Source of the DNA: Odobenus rosmarus divergens
Lineage: Eukaryota; Chordata; Mammalia; Carnivora; Odobenidae
Assembly (NCBI RefSeq): GCF_000321225.1
Contig: NW_004450458.1
Location: 3,043,744-3,107,743, forward strand
Direction: 5' to 3'
Length of the DNA: 64,000 bases
Shown here: piece after piece, positions 23,061 to 34,825 of the stretch
How the letters are laid out: each line of letters starts with the position of its first letter
Position numbering within the stretch: position 1 is the stretch's first letter
Notes under the pieces: generated by a model
Told to the model about the DNA's origin: nothing
What the model saw: the letters and a program-made list of their open reading frames with translations, nothing else
Databases searched by the model: none
Translations under genes and position numbers: made by a program

Positions 23061-25023
23061 TTTAAAATGTTGGCATTTTGTGACATGAAACCTTTGGAAA
23101 AGGAAAAAAAAAATACTAAACCTTCAGGTTTATTTTTCACCTTACTTCTATGGAAGAAAAAAAGGTGGAGCGGAAAAAAAAAAGTCCACAAAACTGAAAG
23201 TAAAGAGGAAATGCCAGAAATCTTCCCTTGAACCATAGAAAAAGAGCTGAGCTGACCCACTGGCAATCTTCCTCTTCTTCTTCTTCTTTTTTTTTTTTAA
23301 CCTCAGGACTGTAATAAAAAATCAACGAAGCAAGGGATGTCAATATATTCTAATATATTCTAATAGCAGAGATGTGAAATTTTCTTCTCTTTCTTCCAGG
23401 ATGCTACGTTAAAAATATACAGAAATAGAGAATGAGTATTGAAATCCAATAGAACACATAAGGCAGAGATGTTTCTCAAGAAGAGAATCTGAAACTTACA
23501 TCATAGCTGTGATTTTGAGGAAGGAGGGATTTTCAAAATTGAATTTGAGTTGATTTCTTTTAAATCAGTAATCATTTTATCAAGAAATATACAAAAAAGA
23601 AAGAGGACAGCTGATGCTATTTTTTTGTTCTATTGGCCTTTTCAAAGAGGTAAAAGTCATGTTCAATATTTGAATCAGTGATTCTTTTAAATCATTATAT
23701 TACTATGCTTTACGTTATTATGTTTCATTCTCTGAAAGTTTTTTTTAATATGATAGAACCCAAATTGTGTCCTTTCTGTTAATTTTTTTTACATTCCTAT
23801 GAATTACAGAACAAACAACGATGAGCTAGGAGAGACAAAAATTTTATTTTTATTCTTTTATTTCATTCATTTAGTTTATCTCACATCAATTATAAATGTT
23901 ATTACTTTATATATAAATTTAGTTTTTATATCAATATGATATATTAAATAACAGTTGTGCAAGTTATTTTATATTCACTTGCTATCCTATCCAATATCCT
24001 AAAATGTATATTTTAATTCAATTTATATGAAAGCAGCAGATTGAAAGGCAAAGAGTTTATAAAAAAAGAAGCAGGGGGTATTTTCCTAATATCACCATAT
24101 TTTCAAATGGAAGATCTATTTAATGTATATTTAGAAGATTTTAAGAAAACATTAGTAAATTACACAAAACCTAAAATATCTGTAATGGTATTCTGAATTG
24201 AATGTTGGGCAACAAATCGGGGGACAAATTGAATAGTTGTCAATTTCTCATTTTTTTTTTTTTTAAGAGACAAGTGGCTAGTTGCTGCTAAAGTATCCTG
24301 TTCTCTTTCCTTGTCTTCTCTTGGAATGAAGTTTGCAGATATCTTGAGGTCAATGGACCATAGGGAGCTTCCTTGGTGCAGTGAAGCCCCTTTTAGTACA
24401 TTTCACTCCAGGCATCTCTATTCCTGTTTGTCAATGACACGTGGCTTATCGTCCACTTAATCATCCTGGTTTATGTCAATTTATACACGTTAGGGAACAC
24501 TGCTGCAGATGGTTCCTTTTACTGAATTAAAAAAAAGAGCTGTTGGCTTTTTCATATAGTCTTTCACTTATTTAAATAGTAAAATGATTTGAATAAAGAA
24601 ATGTCTTTTTTTCACTAAAAATAAATGCTGCAAAAATATTACAACATTGTGTTTTAAGGAAAAAAAAAACAATGACATGCATCTGTGCAAATACGACATA
24701 AACCAATAACTCAATCAAAAAATAAAAATGAAGCTGAAATTCCTGAACTACCATTGAAATGTTAAGATCAATTTTCTCTGGTTTTTAATTTTAGAAGTAG
24801 AGCTAGTATAAGAATGTATGAATGTGTGTGCATTCAAATAATGATCAAGGATTATACTAACAGTTCTGCTGTCTAGATGTTTCAGCTGCATTTGGGGTAG
24901 TTATTAGTGGAGACAACAATCTAGCTGCACCATTAGCGAACTGGGCCAAGCCTCTTCGATGCACCTCAGGTATGAGAAAGTTGAGTACACACGCACGCCC
25001 TAGAGCAGGTGGGCTGTGTTGAA
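23061..25023. other. AT-rich DNA with T and A runs, no recognised element
   Basis: Poly-T/poly-A stretches occur near 23287-23300 and 24250-24265. A short direct repeat 'aatatattctaatatattct' lies near 23343-23362. No transposon or gene was placed. Confidence 0.5.
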
Positions 25024-25037
25024 GCGCCACCTACTGA
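25024..25037 (-). promoter_or_regulatory. Candidate CTCF-binding motif
   Basis: The plus strand reads GCGCCACCTACTGA. Against the reverse-complement CTCF core GYGCCMYCTRSTGG it matches 13 of 14 positions; only the final base differs. The motif reads as CTCF-forward on the minus strand. A single motif match is not proof of occupancy. Confidence 0.4.
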
Positions 25038-28000
25038 AACGTTGTGTTCCCCAATCCTGCATGCCCAAAGTTGGCATTTTCTATAGCATTGGCAAAACTG
25101 GTTCAGGGGAAAAAAATGACAGTACAAATGAAATCCTATTTTTGGCAAGCAGGACTCTATAAGTGTGTCAGCTTCAAACTTTACTGATTACAGCAGTTGT
25201 CTACGCTAATGCATTTGTGATCTACCTTTTCTAAAAAAGAATAAAAACCAGAAAGGAGCATGTCAGTTTGCATGCTCATAAATTGGGTCGTTTATGGGTA
25301 TATGAAAAGAAAGAGTATATGAAAAAAAGGAAGGAGAGGATGGGACAGTTTTCAACGCATTTTACACATCTGCAAGACTTTGTCCAGAATGAAATAGATT
25401 TGTGTAAAAAATCATACAATCTCACACACACTTAGCTGTAACAGATTATAAGATTCTAATGAAGATGGTTAACTTAACAAATAGATCTAAATGCACCCAT
25501 GCTCTTACCTCTTCCAACTCTCTACCCTCATATTTAAAGCCACTGAAAGGAAAAAGTCCTTAGAAAGAACTGGATGTTCTATCTCACCTTATAAGTGAGA
25601 ATAAGAATGTCGTCCAGCCACATTGCAAACAGGACAGCTAACCCGTGACCAACTGGGCAAGCTTCAGTAACTGATTTTGAGATTGGTGGAGATATTTTTA
25701 GAAGGTTTTAAAACAGAATATCATGTTGCATCTTGTGGATATCGAGTGAATAAAATTATTTTCTTTCTGAAACAACACCTTAAAATTATAATGGAGCATT
25801 TCTTCTACAAACTAGGCTTGACCTTAATGGGGAAAAGTCACTCAGCTTGAAAGCATAGGGGTTTCTGTTTGTATAATTTAAGGGAGGGCATTATTTTATT
25901 TTGCTTTCTTCTGACCTGGATTTTTAAAGTGACGCAAGTAGCAAATCCAGTCTTCGTAGAAGTATAGACTAAGAGATACATAGCAGGTTAATTCCGACAG
26001 TGCTAATATAACTTTATGAATACAGGTAACTTACTTAACGTATATTTTTAAGTAACCAAAGTAGAAGTTCCCAGGCATACATTCTTAAAGGTAAATATAT
26101 ATTTGCATGATATATGTAGGAGCAGGGCAGAAGTAAATATTGAATAGGAAAGTCATTTATATACTTAAGGACCATAGTATCACATTTAGAGAGCCTCCCT
26201 TTTGGACCGTAGTCTTTTATTATGTTAACATTTAGACTCAAAAACTTCCAAAGGTTAGATCCCTTGTACACTTACTCTCTTCTACGAACAGCCACTGCCT
26301 TTTCATTATAGAGAAAGTTTAACTGCCAAAATCAAAATTAAATCATATTAAGGGAATTCTTTCAAGTCACAAAGGAATAAAATAAATTTTAGAAAATTGC
26401 TTAATCCCCTTCCTCAAATATAATTGTACAATTATGCATTGTGTTCTCGATGTAAAAAGAACTCATAAAGATCTAAAATATTTTTCATATGTAACATTTT
26501 AGGAATTGTTCTAATTTATTTTTAGGCCGTTGTCCTTAATCAGAATCGAAAGTTGCACCCTTAGGAATTATGACCCTCACAAGCACTGGGGCTCACTTTT
26601 TGTGGCCTCTACTAACTCATTTAACTTAAAAAAAAAAAAAAAAAAGGAGAATCCTTTTTCCTATTCTCTATGAAATGAGAGTCATATTAACTACTATGAG
26701 AAAACATCCTTAAGTCATCAAGATCTCTATTGGGTCTTTTCAAAACCCAAACTTAAGTACTTTCCTGAAAATGCATATTTAATTTTGAGCTTACCTGACA
26801 CAAAGTTACATTTGGAGACAGGTACCAACACCTATGCAGACATGCTTCTATCAGACGGGCAGCTTCAAAAACAATCCTTTTCCCAGTTTTATGGCAATGA
26901 CTGAGAACTAGTGCCAGATTCAGAATGCCACGCTATCCAAAAGCAAACGTAAGGATATGATTTGTCAAAAGCAAGTTTCATTCTGTAGTGGAATTTTAAG
27001 GTTTTTCAAATATCTACCAGAATAGAAAAGGAAAATAAGGGCACCAAACACCTGTGACCCTGAAAAGCAGGCCATCTTACTTAACAGATAGGAAAGAACG
27101 AATCCCACGTAAGAAGAAACTTTCTTTCATTTAATGAAAGCACATGGTGTTCAAGTCTGCCCTTGTGAGAGAACACAGCGATCAAAATATGCACATGTTT
27201 TCGGTCCTAATAACTAACACCTAAAATAACAAAGCATAGAAGCACAAACAGAATCATGAACATATTGATAAAATGGATGGGCCAGTACCTTCCACTCTGT
27301 CTCAAACACCATATCACTCATTCAATAGTCCAGCCCCCCGGGCAGAATCCTGAGTAAATAAATGGGCCTTGCCCCATGCTCCAGGGTCACCAGGCTGTAG
27401 CTTGTCTGACTCAATGGAGAGCAAATTCCAAAGTGGAGAACACCCTGCCCTGTTGTTCTGAGTAGGACTGCGAGCCATGCGAGGTAGCTGGTCGCTTTCT
27501 GGCCATACGCCATGCGCACGCAATTCTGAAATGATGTAAGTATTTAAACCCATCTATCTAGTTGATAAGCAAAGGTACATTTAGGTGATTTCTTTTGTTA
27601 TTAGATAATTATTTGAAATAATTATGCTTTCTTTACAAATCTCAAAATTGGCTTAATTTGCGTACTTTGCTGAAGGATCAGTGTGTAATCAGTATCTTTA
27701 AGGAATGGTTCTAATTTAACATATTCTGGATTTCATTTAAAGAAATCTGGAAGGGCTTTCAAAGCAATGTGGCTTTTTCAGAGCAAATGAAAAGTATATC
27801 TTAAATGGTATTTGGCAGCTAACATCCCCCAAACAACACCATCACTAACTTGTTTGCAAACTATAATTCCTATTAACTGGACAGAAATGCCCAGTTTTCT
27901 CTCAAGAGGGTCCTGTTAAGCTCAGTGAAACAATGCTAGGGCCGAAGTTGATATAGTAAAAGTGAGGCCCAAGGGTTAAGCATTTAAGCCAAGGACTTGG

Positions 28001-28154
28001 GGAAGGAACATAGATGGCATAGATCAAACCAAATTACAGATGTATTTTCAATATGCAACATCAATCAGGGCTCTTGGATATCATTGTAAGAAATTACTAT
28101 TGGGGATCTATTATTATTGGTGAATAGTAGAGTCCTAATCAGAAGGTACACTCT
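25038..28154. other. Mostly unclassified AT-rich DNA
   Basis: No transposon was placed. An 18-A run lies at 26628-26645. The segment 27330-27560 is richer in GC and CpG and carries two overlapping antisense frames (27314-27553, 27322-27519) in different reading frames, with no recognisable protein. Confidence 0.5.
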
Positions 28155-28380
28155 GTTGAGCATCTCTATATGCCAGGATTTTGTTAGGCCCTTACACATA
28201 TTACTTTACAAATATAAAAAATATTCTAAACAATTATATAAACATTAAGCCATTTTACAGATGGAAAACATGCTCAGAGAAATTAAATGCACTTAAAAAT
28301 AAATAACTAGAAAGTAACAGAGCCCTGATTTATATACAGATATTTCTGATTCAATTCCAACTATAATTTATTCTATTGTT
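28155..28380 (-). repeat. MIR SINE, antisense
   Basis: Antisense MIR order is visible: 'gagcatctctatatgccagg', 'cccttacacatattacttta', 'taagccattttacagatgga', 'catgctcagagaaattaaat', 'aactagaaagtaacagagcc', 'atatttctgattcaattcca'. Confidence 0.78.
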
Positions 28381-29374
28381 TGAAGATTTTTGGTGTAAAC
28401 AATTTAATTCTTATATTTTTCAATCATGAAAATTTGCAGCTTAGAATAAAATTCTAAATACCTCTCCTTTTCCGAAAGCAAATAACTTGTTCTCTGTATA
28501 TATAATTTTTATGATCTCTACAGATAAAATTTTACTAAGAAATATTACCACTTATCAACCTAAATACTTGCCAGAAATTGCTTTCTTTATATAAATAACA
28601 AAATATATAGCTAATTAAAAAAAAACCTTTTCTATACTTACAAACTCAGCAAGAGAATTCAATAACCACTCAGAGACTATTACTCAAAGTACTGTATATA
28701 TAAAAAGAAAGCACACTAAAACATTGGTAATTAATCCAAATAAAATGAATGTGACATTCGTTTGCAGTTATTCATATTACTTTTCGGAACTTCAAAGAAG
28801 CAACATCTAAATGTTTGTCCAAAGTTCCCAATTTTAGTTTTAACTATGGTTATTTAGCTTGTAAAGCACAATGCTGGCCTAATTTTCAAGCTCTAGACCT
28901 TATTAGTGAACAAATTTCTATATTTAGAACTTCATATTAGTACTTGATTCCTCACATACTTAATTTTTGGTGCCAAGATCCTGATTTAGGTTCTTAAATG
29001 CATATTTTAAGCAGCCAACTATTTCTTGTTATAATTGGATTAAGTTGTCATGATAGATCATAAAGCAGAGAAGATATGCCAAAAATGTTTATATAAAAAT
29101 TTAAGGTCCTAAGTTAGCAGAATTTCATTTAACTTATTACCATAATCCTACAAAAACCCTAAAGTCATCATTAATAATTGGTTAGGTTTGTAAATTAGGT
29201 TACTAAATTAGCAGATCTAAAATGATAGCACTGATTTCCTTTTCTTGATTTGAGACACCTTATATTTATAATAATCCTACTGGATTTACGGCATGAAAAA
29301 TTGGCAACCACCCAAGTTACCTGATATCTAGATATTTTACTTACATAATGGCAGAACTGAAGGCAAGCTTAAGA

Positions 29375-29470
29375 AACAGCAAGCTCATCCTCTCAATACA
29401 CAGATGAGGTCAAGTGACTTACTCAGGATCACCCAGAGAACCCAGGATTCTTGGTTTCTGGTCCAATGGG
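29375..29470 (-). repeat. MIR fragment, antisense
   Basis: The words 'aatacacagatgaggtcaag', 'tgacttactcaggatcaccc' and 'agaacccaggattcttggtt' match the antisense MIR core. Confidence 0.55.
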
Positions 29471-30409
29471 CTTGCTGCTACCCTTGCTGCATTTAATTTA
29501 AAGATGAATGAATAATAATACCATTTTGTGGTGGAGTTCTCTAATAGAACTATGTTCAAAAATCATTTATCTATTTACTCTAAAATGCAACCCTTCTCAA
29601 GTTTGGATGTAAATACATTTGAGAAACAAATAACTTGCTGTATGTGTTTGCAGATTTCGAACTACCCGCTAGGGCCAGTTGTTTTGAGGGGGATATAAAA
29701 AGTAGTTATGTGAGCCAAATGAAGGTGACGCCTCCCACCCTTGTCTCCACACACTGTGTGGGTTATCCGGTTTACCTATGATGGAAACGGCATCGCTGAT
29801 GGTGGTTTTATGACCTGATTAAAATTACACGCCCAACAGGGAGGCTCTCTGGAAAATGAGACCACTGAAGGGTTCTCCTGACTAGATGAGGTACAAGGAG
29901 AATACGGGAAGAGATATAGTGATGGATCTGAGTTAAGATGGTGCCTTAAAACAAGAGAGTCTGAGGTCTCCAAAATAAACCAACGGCAAATCAGGAGGCC
30001 TTCTTTTAGCTCTCTCCTTCCATCCTTTCATCCCCACAAATAGAAATAATAGAAATATGATTCTTCCTTGTGCGATGTCATTTGCCTCAGTTGGGTGGTT
30101 TGAGTCTGTACCTGAAACAGCTTGCCCTTGGCTTTCTCCCTGCTCTTCCTCTCTTAGACTTGGGAAAGGACAGGGAAGAACTATCTCAATTTGTGACACT
30201 CAAAAGGCACATAGTTTCCTAAACAAAATAAACGTGGGGAACTCCTTCACCTAGAAAATTCCAACATCAAAGAATTCATAGGAAAACAAAGAGAATGGCT
30301 TCTTCAGGGATTTATTCCCTAATACCCTATGGGAAAGAAAAGTTACGTGACTCTATTCAATGCATTGACTTCTTCAGAGCTAATGTTGGCTTTAAGCATG
30401 AAAGATTGA
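29471..30409. other. No recognised element
   Basis: Unclassified DNA, moderately GC-rich at 29660-30240, with several isolated CpGs. Short antisense frames at 29776-29973 and 29933-30199 have no recognisable homology. Confidence 0.5.
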
Positions 30410-30870
30410 AAAATTCTTCAATGTTATTGAATGTCTCCTTCTATGTGAGGCTTTCTCTAGTTTTCTCAAGGAGTCTAAATATCCCTCACCTCTTTCCTTG
30501 TAAAATATGGGATGTTCCATCTATCCAGCACTGACTATATTGTCCCATAATCACTTACAAGCCTGCCCCCAACAGCCCACTCAGCTAACAGCTCACAGAG
30601 AGCTTGCCATGTTTTTATCTTTCTTCATGATGACAGGCTCTGTCTATCTGGAAAACCCATCCTCTCCCTGTCCAATGCCCACAGCAAATGCACATTCATC
30701 TCCAGAGCCCCAGCTCCTCTACCAAGTGTGTGGGTGTTCTTTTGTTCCCTAACTTACTCACCCCAAATAAAATTGACTACGTTCCAACCTGCACAGTGTG
30801 ATATTCCAGCATTTTTATAAACTATTTAATATGGAGTCTGGCACATAGTAGATGCCATTATAATATAGAA
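30410..30870 (+). repeat. Diverged L2 3' region, sense
   Basis: The words 'aatgtctccttctatgtgag', 'gctttctctagttttctcaa' and, at the far end, 'atatggagtctggcacatag', 'tagatgccattata' fit the L2 3' layout. The middle is poorly preserved. Confidence 0.5.
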
Positions 30871-31244
30871 TTAAGAACACAATATCCTAAAATGGTTCCT
30901 AGATTTTTTTAAATTCCTGGTTTAATTGTCTTGAGGTATTTCATATAGAACATAATGGGTATTTAATAAAACAGAACAAAATACAAATTAAGACAAGCTT
31001 TCTTTTGTAAATGCTTATATTCTTCTAAGAACTAAGGATAAAAATGAGCATTTCAATTCCAGAGAAAGCAATAAAGAAAATACATGAAAAAATATTTTAA
31101 AATGGAAAAGCCCCTTTCTTTTCTTTTTTTTTACTTTTTTCATTGTTCTTTACTAAAGGTTTTATAAAATGTTAAAGAGCTATCTGTCAGTAGAAGTTCT
31201 TTGCTGTGACCTAGCCCATATTCAGGAGATAAACAAATATGATT

Positions 31245-31492
31245 TAAAATCAGGTTTTCCAATCCCCCCCCCCTTGGGTGCCTGGGTGGCTCAGTCATTA
31301 AGTGTCTGCCTTTGGCTCGGGTCATGGTCCCAGGGTCCTAGCATCGAGTCCCGCATCGGGCTCCCATCTCAGCAGGGAGCCTGCTTCCCCCTCTCCCACA
31401 CCCCCTGCTTGTGTTCCCTCTCTCACTGTGTCTCTCTCTGTCAAATAAATAAATAAAATCTTAAAGAAATATTAAAACATAAAATCAGGTTT
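31245..31492 (+). mobile_element. CAN-SINE (arctoid type) with TSD
   Basis: The body from about 31275 reads 'ttgggtgcctgggtggctca', 'gtctgcctttggctcgggtc' and ends in 'aataaataaataaaatctta'. The TSD is 13 bp, taaaatcaggttt, at 31245-31257 and 31480-31492. An unusual poly-C run (31264-31273) sits between the left TSD and the head. Confidence 0.95.
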
Positions 31493-31735
31493 ACTCTTGG
31501 GGCACCTGGGTGGCTCAGTAAGTTAAGCATCTGACTCTTGATTTAGGCTTAGGTCATGATCTCAGGGTCATGGGATTGAGCCCTATGATTGGCTCCCCGT
31601 TCAGCACAGAGTTGGCTTGGGATTCTCTCTCTCCCTTTTCCTCTGCCCCTCATGTGCATGCTCTCTCTCAAATAAACAAATAAATAAAATCTTTAAAAAA
31701 ATAAAAATACATAAAATAAAAATAAATGAAAACAG
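31493..31735 (+). mobile_element. CAN-SINE, older type, adjacent to previous copy
   Basis: It begins with GGGGCACCTGGGTGGCTCAG at 31499 and carries 'gcatctgactcttgatttag', 'gatctcagggtcatgggatt', and a tail 'aataaacaaataaataaaat' followed by A/AT-rich sequence. The inner motif TCTGACTCTTGATTT marks a different subtype from the upstream copy. A TSD is unclear (perhaps tactct near 31493 and 31737). Confidence 0.9.
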
Positions 31736-31904
31736 ATACTCTCTGACCAATCACTTTAATGAAATATTCGGGATTAATTTGCAATAACATTTTTTAAATC
31801 TCTTGATATGCAAATAAAATGTAAATGCTCTAGACAATGAAAATACAAGTCACCCTATTTTCAAAGAGGTCACATCCTGTCAGGTTGCCTAAAACATGTT
31901 TATT

Positions 31905-32075
31905 TAACAGACATTTCTGTTGTGCTTACTATAAGCTAGGAATCATTCCAAACATTTTAGCAACCTGTGAGCTTAATAGTATCATTAATGCCTTGTTACA
32001 GTTGAGGAAACTGAGACACATAGAAATTAAGCAATGTCCAAGGTTACATAGTAAGTGGAAGAGTTGGTTTTGCAA
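31905..32075 (-). repeat. MIR SINE, antisense
   Basis: Words in order: 'gtgcttactataagctagga', 'atcattccaaacattttagc', 'ccttgttacagttgaggaaa', 'ctgagacacatagaaattaa', 'gcaatgtccaaggttacata', 'gtaagtggaagagttggttt'. The frame at 31837-32127 is this element. Confidence 0.82.
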
Positions 32076-32379
32076 TCCAGACAAAATTCACGCTATGGTG
32101 CCATGTAACAACTCGCTAACGACTTAAAGACTCCACATGTCCATTGGCTTAAATGGGAAATAAAAGAAGTATGTCCTAATAAAAGAGATTTTAGTCTGAG
32201 TTTAAAACGTGATTGAGGAGATGATTAAGATGCATTCTTACTTTGTGACAAATAATGTTTTTGAAGAGTGCTAATCTATAGCAGGACTTTGCTTTTGCAC
32301 AAAAATAACTGCCTCTGTTTATGGTTAAAGTGTACAGTTAAAAGTCATTCCCCTGTCATTCTCTGACTGAGTGGCCACC

Positions 32380-32783
32380 ACTACCCAGACACTCAGGCAT
32401 GAACTTTAGAAACCTGCTTCTCCTTCTCACACCCTTTCTTCCCCAGCCTCATGTACACTCTGTCACCCAGCCCAGTGCATTTGGCTTCCTTACCATCCTT
32501 TGACTTCATTCTCCTCTCCATTCCCATTGCTGCAACCTTAGTCCAGCTCCCAAGTCCTCGCCTGGGCAACCACTATGATGGCCGACTGGTTTATGGGCTC
32601 TGGTCACCTACTTCGCCCGCTTCATCCTCCGTACAGCTCCAGCAGTAGGTGAACTTTGTAAAAGGTAAATTTAGACATTCCATCTCTCTGCTGTCCCGTT
32701 GCTTATCTACCCAACTAGGATAAGGTATGAATTCCCTAGGCTGGAAGAAAAGGTAGTAAATGACTGTCTCGCCTTGCATTGCC
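32380..32783 (+). repeat. L2 LINE fragment, sense
   Basis: The words 'ctgcaaccttagtccagctc', 'cctcgcctgggcaaccacta', 'agctccagcagtaggtgaac' and 'aactaggataaggtatgaat' follow the L2 3' region before the terminal part. The frame at 32451-32648 lies within it. Confidence 0.65.
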
Positions 32784-33110
32784 AAATATGGTAGCCATTA
32801 GCCACATGCACATTTAACTCTTGAAATGTGGCTAGTCTAAAGTGAAATGTGCTCTAAGTATAATATATGCTAGATTTCAAAGGTTTACTATGAACAAAAG
32901 AATGTAAAAAATCTCTTTAATGTGCTTATATTAACATATTGAACTGTGAACATTTTGGCATTTCAGACATATTGGGTTAAATGAAATATATTATTAAAAT
33001 TAATTTTACTTTTTTTATTTTCACTTTTTAAAAAAAATGGGGCTACAAAACAAATTCAAATTACATATGTGGCTTGCACCAAAATTTCCGTCAGACTGTG
33101 CCGAGTAGCT
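32784..33110. repeat. hAT-like nonautonomous DNA transposon remnant
   Basis: The left end 'aaatatggtagccattagcc' and the right end 'acatatgtggcttgcaccaa...' are related in inverted orientation, as in a family whose consensus starts CAGTGCTGTCCAATATGGTAG. Internal 'ttgaaatgtggctagtctaa' and 'tttcaaaggtttactatgaa' fit. It appears to sit within L2 sequence. Subfamily not named. Confidence 0.65.
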
Positions 33111-33312
33111 GTGCGGAACTCTGGGCAATTGCCTTGGATGCCCTTCCTCTACCTCTTCACCCCACTACCCGTCTTGGTAGAGGCTCATTCATCTTGAAAT
33201 ATCCAGTTTCCTTACAGAACTTTTACTAACATTACTGTAGTATCTAAGGACCTTCACTCTCTGGGCACATACTGACTTCCATTCCCACAGCCTACCCCTC
33301 GAGTACATCATA
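33111..33312 (+). repeat. Possible L2 continuation, sense
   Basis: The words 'ctctgggcaattgccttgga', 'tgcccttcctctacctcttc' and 'gaggctcattcatcttgaaa' resemble the L2 segment that follows the part at 32380-32783, suggesting one L2 split by the DNA transposon. Confidence 0.5.
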
Positions 33313-33342
33313 TGACATCATCATCATCATCATCACCATCAC
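33312..33342. repeat. (ATC)n simple repeat
   Basis: About eight CAT/ATC trinucleotide units with one CAC interruption. Confidence 0.85.
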
Positions 33343-33520
33343 AGCTAACATCTCTAACACTTTTGTGTGCCATGCACTGTTTGAAGGGCTTCCCATATAT
33401 TCATTCAATCTTTACAAGAACTCTCTCAGGAGGCCCCTAGCACTATTTCATCCTCAGAGCAGTCCTATGTGGTGGGAGCTATCCTTCTCCCCATTTCACA
33501 GTTGAGGCACAGAGATAGAA
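33343..33520 (-). repeat. MIR SINE, antisense
   Basis: Words in order: 'ttttgtgtgccatgcactgt', 'ttgaagggcttcccatatat', 'tcattcaatctttacaagaa', 'agcagtcctatgtggtggga', 'ccccatttcacagttgaggc', 'acagagatagaatg'. Confidence 0.8.
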
Positions 33521-33589
33521 TGTTCCTCGTCCCTCCACCAGCTCCAGCAGAAGCTTCTTGCACCCCCACCCTGCCAGCCCTCTCATTTT

Positions 33590-33810
33590 TAGCTCTCACC
33601 AACTCTACTCCAATTTTCCCTGCCTCATGCTTTTGCCCATGTTGAACGTGTGCTCTGCAGAATTGTCACACTTGGTTATCCAGTACCAACTGTTTGCTAG
33701 CTAATAACGCCCATGAAAGTAGTGGTTACACTCATCTTGTTCACTGAAATATTAGTGCCTAACAGATACCCAGCACATAGTTACCAGTCAATAAATGCTT
33801 TCAAACAAAG
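33590..33810 (+). repeat. L2 3' end, sense
   Basis: The words 'cctgcctcatgcttttgccc', 'gaaatattagtgcctaacag', 'acccagcacatagttaccag' and 'tcaataaatgctttcaaaca' match the terminal L2 sequence. Confidence 0.55.
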
Positions 33811-33919
33811 AAAACATAATTACAGGCCTATTTTTCCTCCTTCTGGACTATATAGGAACTGTAAGACAATAAGCAAAACATAAAAGTAACAGTGATGTTA
33901 AAAATAATCATAATCACCT

Positions 33920-34110
33920 TCTGTTGAATGCCTGTTGTGACAGATGTCATATACACTTACCTCTGATCCTTACAACCCTGCGAGCTGGACATTACTGTCC
34001 TCATTTACAGAGGGGAGTACTCAATTCATGATGTGTCCTGTTGAAGAAAACATAACTGACTAATGCCAGGGGAAGGATTCAAATCTCAATTTGTCTGGCA
34101 CTATTTCACA
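33920..34110 (-). repeat. MIR SINE, antisense
   Basis: The words 'ttgaatgcctgttgtgacag', 'cttacctctgatccttacaa', 'ccctgcgagctggacattac' and 'tcatttacagaggggagtac' give the antisense MIR order. Confidence 0.7.
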
Positions 34111-34744
34111 AGCTTGTGAGGCTATAGGAAAAACACTTCCCAAAACTAAGAGGCTCAAAAGACTAGGTGGAAAGAACATTGAGTCTTTCTTCATAAAAAG
34201 TCCCTGAGTGCTGCTTTTCATGAGTAAAAAGCTAGCTATAAGGGGACACTGGCCATTCTTCCTCTTCCTCCTCTAAGAAGCGAGGTAATGAAAAGCAGAG
34301 GATGCTAAATGCAAAACGCTCATTCTCTGGGTGGGTGCAGGGCTGACTGCCTTTCACTCCAGTGCTCTGTGAGAGCTCTCTGGGCACTCTCCTCATCTCA
34401 CCTGCCTGTTCAGAGAATTTTTTATGGCCCTATTTGGTTACATAATATACGTGTGTGTGTGTTTTGAGTACATGTTTTATATATTTAAGTATTATATAAA
34501 CTGATCATGAAATGAAGCTATTTGTCCATTGTAAAATCTTGTATGCATTTCACAAGTTCCTGAGTATCAATTAATTTAACAAATCCTAGTTTAGGTGGTT
34601 AGCAATTCAGAAACTCCCAATATAAACTCTTAAGGATTTACAATCTAAAGAGGCACTGGGGATTCTAACAGTTAAATATATTGTGTAGTTAGTTTATGTT
34701 AGGTGTGGATCAAAGCATGAGTTTAAGTGTTAATTCATATATGC
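34111..34744. other. No recognised element
   Basis: Unclassified DNA with a short TG run near 34450-34462. Confidence 0.5.
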
Positions 34745-34825
34745 CTTAAAAACAGCCAGTATTAATCCCAATTTACAGGTGAGGACAATGATGCACAGTC
34801 AGAGAAGTATATGGGTATCTTCAAT
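34745..34825 (-). repeat. Short MIR fragment, antisense
   Basis: The words 'ttaatcccaatttacaggtg' and 'aggacaatgatgcacagtca' match only the MIR core. Confidence 0.45.

Noticed and set aside
27528..27545. Splice-donor-like word 'gatgtaagtatt'
   Set aside because: A single donor match occurs often by chance and no matching exon or acceptor could be supported.
29685..29705. TATA-box-like word 'gatataaaaag'
   Set aside because: Such words are common in AT-rich DNA and no transcript, CpG island or downstream exon supports a promoter.
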